From a virus: a stretch of 50,259 bases of DNA. How positions within the stretch are numbered: the stretch's first letter is position 1; every line of letters begins with the position of its first letter. Of the stretch, positions 42,935 to 50,232 are shown piece after piece. Below the pieces are notes generated by a model. That model did no database searches and was not told where the DNA came from. It saw nothing but the letters and a program-made list of their open reading frames with translations. The stretch spans positions 1-50,259 of IMG/VR virus record IMGVR_UViG_3300031974_003055; one strand, written 5' to 3'. A program made the position numbers and the translations under genes.

Positions 42935-43326
42935 TACGCTTCGTAAATCAAAAGAAACTCAACGACCATATTGGCAGTGTTTGCAGCAACCTTCAAGTCA
43001 GCGCTGCCCTCCCAAGGGATAAAAATAAAATCACCCCCAAAAAGCTTACCAATATCTTGAGACCCAACAGTAACTGTAATACTTTCAGAAGCGCTGCTGC
43101 TGATGTTTCTCACAAACACCTTGTGAGCTTTGTTGCTGGTATACTCAGAGGCTGTGAGCAAAGTCACAACGCCCGTAGTGGTCAAAATTTTTCGAGCGAC
43201 ACCAGTGGTCTGGTCAAGGCCCGTGGACACCCCTGCTTTTTTCAGCTGGGTGCTTGTGCTCAGCGAAAGAGCGTCACCAGTCAAGTCTCCACTAGAAATG
43301 GTGATGGATGCGGTTGTAGTTGCCAT
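42934..43326 (-). CDS. small beta structural protein, 130 aa, tandem paralogue A
   Basis: A 130-residue paralogue of the following gene: ITISSGDL, VFVRNISSSASESITVTVGS, FGGDFIFIPWEGSADLKVAA, MVVEFLLIYEA. The repeating strand pattern suggests a beta-sandwich. A TATATTTG box lies 19 bases before the ATG, so this gene may start a late transcript covering decoration, scaffold and capsid genes. Confidence 0.6.
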   Translation of the reverse strand: MATTTASITISSGDLTGDALSLSTSTQLKKAGVSTGLDQTTGVARKILTTTGVVTLLTASEYTSNKAHKVFVRNISSSASESITVTVGSQDIGKLFGGDFIFIPWEGSADLKVAANTANMVVEFLLIYEA

Positions 43327-43345
43327 TTTAGTTTGTTTGTTTGGA

Positions 43346-43353
43346 CAAATATA
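43346..43353 (-). promoter_or_regulatory. late -7-like box TATATTTG
   Basis: On the minus strand TATATTTG lies 19 bases before the ATG at 43326, in a 34-bp gap. No TTG at the -33 position. It is well placed to drive the decoration, scaffold and capsid genes. Confidence 0.5.
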
Positions 43354-43360
43354 CTAATTA

Positions 43361-43873
43361 TTATTTCTTCTTTTTCTTGCCCTTGCCAGCTCTAATCTTA
43401 GCCGCCTCGCGCTTTCCAAAGGCAGATCTAACACGAGCCATAGCCCAGGCGTGTTGCGAAACCTTGGGGCGATTCCCTGAGCTCATGTATGCAGCCAACC
43501 CTCTTTTGTAGACTTGCTTCTGAGCAGGACTTAGACTAGCATATCCCTTACCCTTACCTTTCTTTTTCTTTCGCTTGACTTTTGCGCCTCGTTTTGCTTC
43601 TTGAATAATCTCGCCACCCTTTGTGATTCTAATTACAACATCCTCTTCGCCAGTATCCAAGGCATCTGAAGGAACATCTTCTTCAAATTGCTCCTCAAAC
43701 AATCTTTGATTTGCACCTTTGCCATAAAGAAGTCTATTGACTGCAGCTTCACCAAGACCAGCTCCTGCTGCTTTTGCAAATGCACCAAGACCCGTAGTCG
43801 CAGCAGCCCCAAGCATGCCGCCAACAACCATTTGTTTTTTGGGGGGTCGTGAATTGTTTTTTACAAGAATCAT
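43361..43873 (-). CDS. basic virion-associated protein candidate, 170 aa
   Basis: A glycine-zipper-like hydrophobic stretch (MVVGGMLGAAATTGLGAFAK) is followed by an acidic centre and two strongly basic blocks (RGAKVKRKKKKGKGKGYASL and the C-terminal RAGKGKKKKK). It may bind DNA in the head or the membrane. It lies in a run of four small basic proteins between portal and capsid genes. No family recognised. Confidence 0.6.
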   Translation of the reverse strand: MILVKNNSRPPKKQMVVGGMLGAAATTGLGAFAKAAGAGLGEAAVNRLLYGKGANQRLFEEQFEEDVPSDALDTGEEDVVIRITKGGEIIQEAKRGAKVKRKKKKGKGKGYASLSPAQKQVYKRGLAAYMSSGNRPKVSQHAWAMARVRSAFGKREAAKIRAGKGKKKKK

Positions 43874-44061
43874 ATCTTATCTCTTTCTGCCATAAGCTTC
43901 TTAAGCCTTGCTGCTACAGCTGGTGGGAATCCTTTCTTTTTTCTTTTGGCTTTTGTGCCTCTATATTTTTTGTAGATGGCTGATATTTCCGCCATCAACT
44001 TTTTTCTTTTGGCTACATTAGAACTACCCTTTGTGTATTTAGGATTGAACTTCTTAGCCAT
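43870..44061 (-). CDS. small basic protein, 63 aa
   Basis: The ATG at 44061 (MAKKFNPKYTKGSSNVAKRK) is preferred to a TTG at 44070. The product is very basic with a Lys/Arg-rich helix (YKKYRGTKAKRKKKGFPP). It is probably nucleic-acid binding. ATGA overlap with the next gene. Confidence 0.6.
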   Translation of the reverse strand: MAKKFNPKYTKGSSNVAKRKKLMAEISAIYKKYRGTKAKRKKKGFPPAVAARLKKLMAERDKI

Positions 44062-44371
44062 GACTTGCAAGTCTGAATCTAGCCTGCTTTACCGCCCCTG
44101 GGTGAGGCTTGTATTCTCCCCTCATAAGAAAATATCTACCATTTTCTTCCATCCAGTGGAAGCCTGCAGGAGGGTCAACAGCTCTTGTTTTTGTAGAAAC
44201 TTTAAGCTTGCCGCCTCTGTTGAGTTTAACAGCATTCATTCCAGTAGCGTTTGATCTCCTTGTTCTAGATAGTTGAGGGCGAGGAGTTGGGCGCGAGGGT
44301 CTACGACGTCCAGACGCAGATGAAGATGGGGTAGATCTTCTTGACCCTCCTGATGATCCGTGATACGACAT
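44054..44371 (-). CDS. basic low-complexity protein with short C-terminal domain, 105 aa
   Basis: Residues 1-40 are Ser/Arg/Pro-rich (GSSGGSRRSTPSSSASGRRR), probably disordered and DNA-binding. The C-terminal part contains VDPPAGFHWMEENGRYFLMR and looks like a small beta domain of a type seen in phage proteins. Overlaps the following gene by 8 bases. Confidence 0.6.
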   Translation of the reverse strand: MSYHGSSGGSRRSTPSSSASGRRRPSRPTPRPQLSRTRRSNATGMNAVKLNRGGKLKVSTKTRAVDPPAGFHWMEENGRYFLMRGEYKPHPGAVKQARFRLASHG

Positions 44372-44375
44372 TATC

Positions 44376-44681
44376 TTACCATTTTGTTTTGTTAGCCCAG
44401 TAAGCAGCGCTCATCTTACCCTTAGCAATGTTTTTAGCATGACGAGCCTTAAAAGACTTGCGCTTTGCTTTCATGCGATCAGACTCACCTGGTTTAGGCT
44501 TACCTGCTGTTTTTGCACCCTTTTCACCAAAGCGAATAAGTTTAACCTTATCCCCTTGTTTTGCCAAAACAATGTGAGACTTTTTGGGGTGGCCTGGAGT
44601 CCTCTTAGCTTTATTTACACCGCTAAGACCATGCTTTTTTAGCATGCGCTTTATACGAGATCTCAAGGCTTCTTTACTCAT
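44376..44681 (-). CDS. conserved basic marine-phage protein, 101 aa
   Basis: A 101-residue, strongly basic protein. RTPGHPKKSHIVLAKQGDKV, IRFGEKGAKTAGK and the C-terminal KSFKARHAKNIAKGKMSAAY form a pattern I recall from many marine phage hypothetical proteins. Charge and placement among structural genes suggest packaged-DNA or capsid-interior contact. The ATG overlaps the previous TAA (TAATG), and TATATTTG lies four bases upstream. Confidence 0.7.
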   Translation of the reverse strand: MSKEALRSRIKRMLKKHGLSGVNKAKRTPGHPKKSHIVLAKQGDKVKLIRFGEKGAKTAGKPKPGESDRMKAKRKSFKARHAKNIAKGKMSAAYWANKTKW

Positions 44682-44851
44682 TACACAAATATAACTATTG
44701 AATCCTGCGCAACTTCTATGACTTCTGTTGCCGCCTGATCTTGTTCAGTTAAAGTAATTGCATTTGTTTTTTGCTGAAACAAAAATGTAGAGCCATTACT
44801 TAAAACAATGCTCATAGAATCCTGATTAGATGCTGTTACCTCAACAATCAT
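44681..44851 (-). CDS. small hypothetical protein, 56 aa
   Basis: A 56-residue ORF bounded by ATGA with the upstream gene and TAATG with the downstream one. The product (MIVEVTASNQDSMSIVLSNG through VIEVAQDSIVIFV) is beta-patterned with no basic cluster. The 3' end carries the TATATTTG box, so coding and promoter-like sequence overlap. Confidence 0.65.
   Translation of the reverse strand: MIVEVTASNQDSMSIVLSNGSTFLFQQKTNAITLTEQDQAATEVIEVAQDSIVIFV
44686..44693 (-). promoter_or_regulatory. late -7-like box TATATTTG
   Basis: TATATTTG on the minus strand, four bases before the ATG at 44681 and inside the 3' end of the 56-aa gene. A TTG lies 16 nt upstream, short of the 20-nt spacing of early promoters. 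Confidence 0.4.
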
Positions 44852-45318
44852 CGCGTAGCGGGGGTTGGGGTTGCATCACTAATATCTTCATTTACATTAA
44901 AAGCTCCTCGCAAAATTGTTTTGTGATCGTCTACGCCTGTAGATGAATTGGGTTTAATTTGCTGAAGATCATAGATGTAGTTTCCCGCAGGCACAAACCT
45001 CATTGTTTCTGCAGTTGCTGATATCGTCAAGTTACCACTATTGTCAAGAACAAATTCTTCAAAAGCCATTTCTACGCCGTTAGACCTCACTGCTTTTGGG
45101 CCAATGTCAACAGTAGAAAGCACAAGGCCCGCTGTGCCTTTTGCGCTTGCAGACCGCAAAGAATCTCGAACCTGCATCACAAAAGAGTACTCGTCTGTGA
45201 CAAGAGGAAGAGCAGTGCCTGAGGAATCCTTTAGAGTTATTGTCATGGAAAACGAGTCTCCTCTGCGACACGTGATGTCAAGCTTTTGGCTTTGATCAAA
45301 GTTTACTTTTTTCGCCAT
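44848..45318 (-). CDS. beta-sandwich structural protein candidate, 156 aa
   Basis: A 156-residue protein with the pattern DITCRRGDSFSMTITLKDSS, YSFVMQVRDS, GNLTISATAETMRFVPAGNY and IYDLQQIKPNS. It is reminiscent of small Ig-like or baseplate-upper-type domains in phage structural proteins (TCRRGDSFS, strand, then AGxYxYDLQ). It follows the portal gene by one base. A head-surface or adaptor role is likely by position. Confidence 0.6.
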   Translation of the reverse strand: MAKKVNFDQSQKLDITCRRGDSFSMTITLKDSSGTALPLVTDEYSFVMQVRDSLRSASAKGTAGLVLSTVDIGPKAVRSNGVEMAFEEFVLDNSGNLTISATAETMRFVPAGNYIYDLQQIKPNSSTGVDDHKTILRGAFNVNEDISDATPTPATR

Positions 45319-45319
45319 C

Positions 45320-47749
45320 TTAAAGAAGGTCTGCTAGATTTACTGATTGTTCTGGTTCGTCTCGAAGCTCTGGTCTCTGCCCCCTTCTTTGAGATATTAG
45401 CTTACTCTGCTCAACTGCCTGCTTCTTGACTCTTGTGTCCTTGCGATCCTCCTTCAAGACCTCAAGCTTTTCTTTAAACTCTTGCTCCTCAGTTCTAAAT
45501 CCAAGGGTTGCCTGAGCTCTAATGATTTCAATCTCTTTGCGGAACTGATGCTTGACCTGCTCTAGTTGCGCCTCAAGCTGATTCTTAAGCTGCATCTCCT
45601 GAGCCTTCATCTGTGCTTCTAGTTGCATCTCCTGCATGCGGCCCTGAGAGGCAGCCTGTGCGGCAGCCTGTGCTTGCTGAGCTTGCATCTGAGCATTCTC
45701 AGCTGCTTGCTTTTGCACTCTCTCAATACGCTTCTTTCTCCTCAGGATCAAAAGGCGCTCCGCCTGGTTGATGTCCTTGATTGTTCTGATCGCAATCGCG
45801 TCTTCGAGATCAATCTCCTTTTGTGCCAAGGACTGCTGGATGCTTTGCTCAAGATAAATCTTGTCTTGATCCTCCATGTCCTTAACAACCGTGACTCCAA
45901 AGTTGTACATAGGAAGGTCTCCAAAAGAAGACAGCACACCCATGTTTGTTTTGCCTATGGCGTTTTCATAGGCCTTGAATATGACAGACTCCATAGGAAG
46001 AATCTGCAAACACTTGACAATGTCATGGCAGGTCTTCTTGTAAAGAATCATTGCAGCATTGGTGATGTCGTAGATGGCGTTGTTGCCAGCTGCGATAGCA
46101 TTTTGTTGAACTCCAACCAAGGTGTCTCCCTTGGGAGTCGATGCATCCATCATTTCATTGATACCAGTGGTATCTCGAATCATTCGCAAGTAATGGTTGT
46201 ACAAACCAATAAGCTCATTAATATTTCGAATGCTATTACCAATCTCGCGAACTGGTGGGTTCTGGAATCCACCTTCTGGATTTTTACTCCTGTAATAGAA
46301 GACACCCGTCTGCTCGTAGATATCATGCAGATCAAGTGGTTGAAGCTCTCCCGCGTTTCCAAGCTGGACATTCTCCAGTCCTTCGACGTCAATAATCAAT
46401 CCGTCTGGCTTGGCTTTAGCTATGGCTTGCTGAATCTTGAGGTGTGTAAGCTGAAGCATATCAGCAAACCCAATGCAGCTGTTAACCATAGACTTGGGAA
46501 TCATACGTCTAATGTTTGTACAAACAGCAGAGTATGAAAGATTGCACTTTGAAATGTCGTGGACATTTCTAGGTACGTTTGTTTTCATGCCGTAATCAAA
46601 CAGCATTTTAGTTCCTGTGATGTAGCTGCCTCCGTAAACAGTGGCAATTTCCATCTTGTGTGGGGTCCTTTCGTAAACGCTACCTGCCCTTTCCTTATAG
46701 GTAAAGCCCTGGTGAAAAAACCCCGTGTTGCCGTGACGATTTTGTTTTTCCTCGTAGTAGACGCAGTCCACAGACATGAACTCAAAGTCAAGCACTTCGA
46801 CCATATAGTCGTCATACTCATACTTCATTTTGTTCATGTAAGAATCAAAGTACCCTTTGTTGCTTGATCCAGCAGAATAACGTGTGGACTTTTTAGCAAT
46901 CTCTTCATAATCCTCTTCCGTAAACTGATCGCCCGCAAGGCGCTTAAGTTCAGCAATAGATATTCTTTTGATATGACCTGCGTAAATCAAGTCATTCATT
47001 CCAGGATCTTCCGTGTAACTGTGGACAAAGTCAATAGGATCAACGTAATCAACCTTAATGCCATAGTTGGGATCGTTGCTTCTTTTCACAACAGACATTC
47101 CCAGAGAGGTCAGATCATTAACAGCCCTTCTGTAGGTGTTGTCATTGAAGTCATTCCAATTTAAAGTCAGGTTTGTGGCAACCTGGGCAGCCACCTCTGC
47201 ATCAGTTTTGACGTTTGTCTCAATAAGGATTTCAGCCTCCTCCAAAGTATCTGGAAGCTTCTCTGGATCTTCGTCAAGAACTAGACCTCCTGTTATCTCC
47301 TTGAGCTCAAGCAACTTATCCTTGAGAAGGACTTGATTTCTAATCCTGCTCTTTTCATTGTTCTTTTCTGAAGAAGAAACGGGGTCGATAGCCTCAAGAT
47401 TGGGGTATGGGTTGCGAGACAGGATCTTGTTTGAAACAACCTTAGCAAACTTGGGGAGGATAGGGACGGGAGTGTAGTCAAGGTTTATGAGAGATCCATC
47501 CCCGTTGTTAGGATCGAGAGAATTAAGAAGCTGCTTGTAAATGGAAGTGTCTTGAGTTCCGTTCGCATACTCTCTGTTTTTCTCGAATATTTTATTTCTT
47601 TTTCTGTATAGCGATTCTGTATTTGCAAAATCTCCCCACTGACTTTCAACAGCTTTTGCATATTTAAGCCCGTATTCTTTTGCGGCCTTTATCTCTTGAC
47701 TAACAAGTGGGTCAGGAAAATTAGCGCTGTTTTTGTTTTTGCTATACAT
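45320..47749 (-). CDS. portal protein, 809 aa
   Basis: It follows terL, as expected. The N-terminal half has EYANGTQDTSIYKQLL and NLDYTPVPILPKFAKVVSNK, the conserved LDYTPVPILPKF pattern of crAss-like portals, which also have about 800 residues. The middle includes IRRMIPKSMVNSCIGFADML. The C-terminus is a long Gln/Ala-rich coiled coil (residues 675-770) typical of large portals, forming a crown inside the head. The dodecameric portal carries DNA during packaging by TerL. The start at 47749 follows a TATATTTG box by 22 bases. Confidence 0.88.
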   Translation of the reverse strand: MYSKNKNSANFPDPLVSQEIKAAKEYGLKYAKAVESQWGDFANTESLYRKRNKIFEKNREYANGTQDTSIYKQLLNSLDPNNGDGSLINLDYTPVPILPKFAKVVSNKILSRNPYPNLEAIDPVSSSEKNNEKSRIRNQVLLKDKLLELKEITGGLVLDEDPEKLPDTLEEAEILIETNVKTDAEVAAQVATNLTLNWNDFNDNTYRRAVNDLTSLGMSVVKRSNDPNYGIKVDYVDPIDFVHSYTEDPGMNDLIYAGHIKRISIAELKRLAGDQFTEEDYEEIAKKSTRYSAGSSNKGYFDSYMNKMKYEYDDYMVEVLDFEFMSVDCVYYEEKQNRHGNTGFFHQGFTYKERAGSVYERTPHKMEIATVYGGSYITGTKMLFDYGMKTNVPRNVHDISKCNLSYSAVCTNIRRMIPKSMVNSCIGFADMLQLTHLKIQQAIAKAKPDGLIIDVEGLENVQLGNAGELQPLDLHDIYEQTGVFYYRSKNPEGGFQNPPVREIGNSIRNINELIGLYNHYLRMIRDTTGINEMMDASTPKGDTLVGVQQNAIAAGNNAIYDITNAAMILYKKTCHDIVKCLQILPMESVIFKAYENAIGKTNMGVLSSFGDLPMYNFGVTVVKDMEDQDKIYLEQSIQQSLAQKEIDLEDAIAIRTIKDINQAERLLILRRKKRIERVQKQAAENAQMQAQQAQAAAQAASQGRMQEMQLEAQMKAQEMQLKNQLEAQLEQVKHQFRKEIEIIRAQATLGFRTEEQEFKEKLEVLKEDRKDTRVKKQAVEQSKLISQRRGQRPELRDEPEQSVNLADLL

Positions 47750-47771
47750 TATGCAAGCTTAGTCATTTATG

Positions 47772-47779
47772 CAAATATA
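47772..47779 (-). promoter_or_regulatory. late -7-like box TATATTTG before portal
   Basis: TATATTTG on the minus strand, 22 bases before the portal ATG. It lies just downstream of a perfect 6-bp inverted repeat (AGTCAG-AATA-CTGACT on the minus strand, 47784-47799) that covers the terL stop codon. No -33 element. Confidence 0.45.
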
Positions 47780-47783
47780 AGAA

Positions 47784-47799
47784 AGTCAGTATTCTGACT
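47784..47799 (-). repeat. short inverted repeat at terL stop
   Basis: AGTCAG and CTGACT separated by AATA form a 16-bp hairpin covering the TGA of terL. The minus-strand continuation TTCTTATATTTG is only weakly U-rich. It may be a leaky terminator or an operator next to the -7 box. Confidence 0.45.
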
Positions 47800-49918
47800 G
47801 GATGGGCTTGTATCGCCTGAAAAATTTTCTTTCTAGATCAGGGCTAGACTTCTTCTTTTGATTGACTTTTTGAGCCGCCAACAAACAAAGACCAGAGCTA
47901 ATCGTCAAGTCAAACTTTGTCCTGTTGTCGATCTTAAATCCAATCCAGTCCTCCAAGGTTTCATTAAAGTACATGTTACCAGCCGCCCCTGTTTCTGGGT
48001 TATATCCAACGTAGTTGTGTATGTATGCCTCGATGGCCTGAGCGTGGGCCTGAATAACTTCTTGTGAGTTTGATGGGATGCCTTTTGTTTTAACATTCAC
48101 CTTGGCGTTGGGGGCTGAAAGGTGTTTTGGCCTGGCCATTAAGTAGCCGTCGTAACCTCTTGATTCAAAGTACCTTGCAATACCGTACTTGTTGTTTTCA
48201 ATTAACAGTGGGTAGCCAAAATAAAAGGCAGCCATCAAAACATCTTCGTAAAATATTTTAGCCAAAGGCGGACGGGACGCATACTCTACCACAAACATGT
48301 TTGATGGATACTCCATGTGAAACTTGTTGTATAGATGAAGCGCTCCCTTCGATCCCCGTCCATCGACGGTGGCGTCAAGATCGTAGGAGTCAACCCCGCC
48401 TACCCCCAGCTCTGCATTTGGTGCCATAAGTTTTCCGCCTTCGTATAACTTTTTGTTTCTCAGTTCTTTAGGTGGCAACCATGAAACATTAAATTTACCT
48501 CTAGGGTCAGGAGAAAATACTACCTCTGTATCCTGGACCCCATCCTTCCATATAAAGTTTCCTGTCACCACGGGGTCTGGGTACAGCTCCTCATTGTGGT
48601 CCATTTGCTCGTAGATCTTGCCTACGTTGAACACACTCCCATCAATGCTGTCTCTGAATGCTTCTTCTTCGCTAAATGGGAATTGACGAACAACCTCGTT
48701 TAGCTCAGACGCATCATGCTTAAGGCTGTCTCTTTCGTTTTTTAAATACACCTTTGCCCCCTGGTAGATCATGTCTCCGTCTACCCCCTCTACTGCTGAC
48801 TCTGGCTGAGAAATCACTGGGTTGCCATAAAGGTCAAAGAACCCCTCAAGGGATTCGTAGGCAGGAATAAATAACCTGTAAAGCCCAGATCGAGTGCGAC
48901 CGTTTGCGTTTCTGTCAAATGGATCTGAGTCTGCCCAAAGGTCTTTGTACTCTTTACCGCCCTTGTCCATGGGGTTGACGGTACTTCCTACCATAGCCTT
49001 GCCCACAATCTTCCTGCCTACGATAAGGCATGTACGCTGAATCCTCCAGGCATCACGGATGTCCGTGGGCTTCTCCCATTTACCTGCCTCGTCTAAATAC
49101 AGCAGGTGAAGCTTTTCACCATCGTATGCATTGTTGGTAGTGTTCTTCCAGTTAATTACCGTATTAAGAGCCTCGCCCTTCTGCGCAGTCTTATTGTTCT
49201 TCGTGATTCTTTTAGAGGGCTCGCGAAAAGCCAGCTCCATGCGTGGGTTTGTGGTACCATCCTGAATGGGTTTAAAAAAGAAGGGGTAATGCCTAAACAT
49301 CTGCACAACCTTCTTCATGAATATATTCTCTTGGGCATCCTTACCAGTCTTAGACTGTATCCCCAAAAGCTTGTCTTTGACTTGTGTGGCTTCGTCAAGC
49401 AAAACGGCAGAGCAGATGTTAGTGTATCCGCTCCGCCTGCATTTGGTATACAGCTGACCTATACACCTAGGGTCCGCCTCACACGCAGCTAAATGTAAGA
49501 AGATTTCTCTTTGGAAGTTCAGGAAGCTAGGATAGCCTATATCCATCCTAGTCCACTGCAGCATCATGTAATGCCTACCCGTAATATACGTAGGGACACC
49601 GTTGTTATAGAACCAAAAGCCCTCACGCCTACGTCTAAACTCCTCCTCGATATACGGAGAAAACTTCTGTCTAAACTCCCTTGGCATTTCGAGCCACTCA
49701 TCCATAGAGCGAACCCTAGACAGTTCCTGAGGCATATCGTTCCTCTGCCACATCTGCAAGCGCTTTGCGCTTCCATATCCCGCAATTTCTTTTTTGGGCG
49801 GCTGAGTGGGAAGAACAATGACCAGCCCACCAAGTTCAAGACTTTCACCTTGCGTACCGTTGGGACAAATCTTGATGCCTGGCTCATCGTACTCCTCTAT
49901 ATCTACTAGAACGCTCAT
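47786..49918 (-). CDS. terL: terminase large subunit (ATPase-nuclease), 710 aa
   Basis: The N-terminal ATPase has a deviant Walker A (KCRRSGYT at 159-166, without the usual GK[ST]) and a clear Walker B LLYLDEAGKWE from residue 273. The C-terminal RNase H-like nuclease region has GVDSYDLDAT, a candidate first metal-binding Asp, and YPLLIENNKYGIARYFESRG, a second acidic position. TerL powers DNA packaging into the prohead through the portal and cuts the concatemer. The size agrees with terminases of crAss-like podoviruses. No separate small terminase is recognised. A small basic gene overlaps its start by ATGA. Confidence 0.9.
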   Translation of the reverse strand: MSVLVDIEEYDEPGIKICPNGTQGESLELGGLVIVLPTQPPKKEIAGYGSAKRLQMWQRNDMPQELSRVRSMDEWLEMPREFRQKFSPYIEEEFRRRREGFWFYNNGVPTYITGRHYMMLQWTRMDIGYPSFLNFQREIFLHLAACEADPRCIGQLYTKCRRSGYTNICSAVLLDEATQVKDKLLGIQSKTGKDAQENIFMKKVVQMFRHYPFFFKPIQDGTTNPRMELAFREPSKRITKNNKTAQKGEALNTVINWKNTTNNAYDGEKLHLLYLDEAGKWEKPTDIRDAWRIQRTCLIVGRKIVGKAMVGSTVNPMDKGGKEYKDLWADSDPFDRNANGRTRSGLYRLFIPAYESLEGFFDLYGNPVISQPESAVEGVDGDMIYQGAKVYLKNERDSLKHDASELNEVVRQFPFSEEEAFRDSIDGSVFNVGKIYEQMDHNEELYPDPVVTGNFIWKDGVQDTEVVFSPDPRGKFNVSWLPPKELRNKKLYEGGKLMAPNAELGVGGVDSYDLDATVDGRGSKGALHLYNKFHMEYPSNMFVVEYASRPPLAKIFYEDVLMAAFYFGYPLLIENNKYGIARYFESRGYDGYLMARPKHLSAPNAKVNVKTKGIPSNSQEVIQAHAQAIEAYIHNYVGYNPETGAAGNMYFNETLEDWIGFKIDNRTKFDLTISSGLCLLAAQKVNQKKKSSPDLERKFFRRYKPIQSEY

Positions 49919-50046
49919 CGTCCCTGAGAGGCATAACGCTTCTTGTAGTTTTTAGAGTTCTTGTTCTTAGACTGTTTGGTCTTTGCGTGCACACCCTTTC
50001 TTCTGACGCGCCGCTTCTCGTAAACTGGAGTTAGTTGTTTTGCCAT
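49915..50046 (-). CDS. small basic protein before terL, 43 aa
   Basis: A 43-residue peptide, Lys/Arg-rich throughout (MAKQLTPVYEKRRVRRKGVH and on to KNYKKRYASQGR). The ATGA overlap with terL suggests coupled translation and possibly a DNA-binding packaging helper. It is too short to be a standard small terminase. Confidence 0.6.
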   Translation of the reverse strand: MAKQLTPVYEKRRVRRKGVHAKTKQSKNKNSKNYKKRYASQGR

Positions 50047-50060
50047 TGTATTTAATTTCG

Positions 50061-50134
50061 TACCCCTGTCAGGACTCGAACCTGAAACCTACGCATTAGA
50101 AGTGCGTTGCTCTATCCTGTTGAGCTACAGGGGC
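50061..50134 (-). tRNA. tRNA-Arg (anticodon UCU)
   Basis: A 74-nt cloverleaf on the minus strand: acceptor GCCCCTG with CAGGGGT (one G-U at the end), D-arm GCTC/GAGC, anticodon stem ACGCA/TGCGT with loop CTTCTAA, T-arm TCAGG-TTCGAGT-CCTGA. The anticodon UCU reads AGA and AGG. CCA is not encoded. A TAAATTTG box lies six bases upstream. Phage tRNAs often offset codon bias or host tRNA cleavage. Confidence 0.93.
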
Positions 50135-50140
50135 GTGGTA

Positions 50141-50148
50141 CAAATTTA
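50141..50148 (-). promoter_or_regulatory. late -7-like box TAAATTTG before tRNA-Arg
   Basis: TAAATTTG on the minus strand, six bases before the 5' end of tRNA-Arg. It is the first such box of the late arm and may also drive terL. No TTG at -33. Confidence 0.4.
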
Positions 50149-50155
50149 ATTAAAG

Positions 50156-50232
50156 TCCGCGAGGTGGGGCTTGAACCCACATGTAACCAATTACTCTTTC
50201 AACAAGGTATAAGCTTGAGGAGATACTCGCGG
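50156..50232 (-). tRNA. non-canonical tRNA-like element, possible D-armless tRNA-Ile (UAU)
   Basis: A 77-nt element on the minus strand. The acceptor CCGCGAG pairs perfectly with CTCGCGG, and the T-arm is canonical (GTGGG-TTCAAGC-CCCAC). No normal D-arm or anticodon stem fits at the standard place. CAAG/CTTG closes a 7-nt loop CTTATAC with U33 and purine 37, which would give anticodon UAU. A second hairpin, GTAA-TTGG-TTAC, lies before the T-arm. It may be a D-armless tRNA, a decayed tRNA or a tRNA mimic. Confidence 0.55.

Noticed and set aside
44686-44712. Full -33/-7 promoter before the 101-aa basic protein
   Set aside because: The only TTG is 16 nt upstream of TATATTTG instead of about 20, so it is kept as a -7-only box.
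45623-46537. 304-residue plus-strand ORF opposite the portal gene
   Set aside because: Antisense shadow of a strong portal coding sequence. No promoter, no family, and it would be the only plus-strand gene in the late arm.
50156-50232. Ordinary tRNA-Phe (GAA) reading of the right-end element
   Set aside because: TTGAAAG looks like an anticodon loop, but its flanks CCTTG and AGTAA do not pair.
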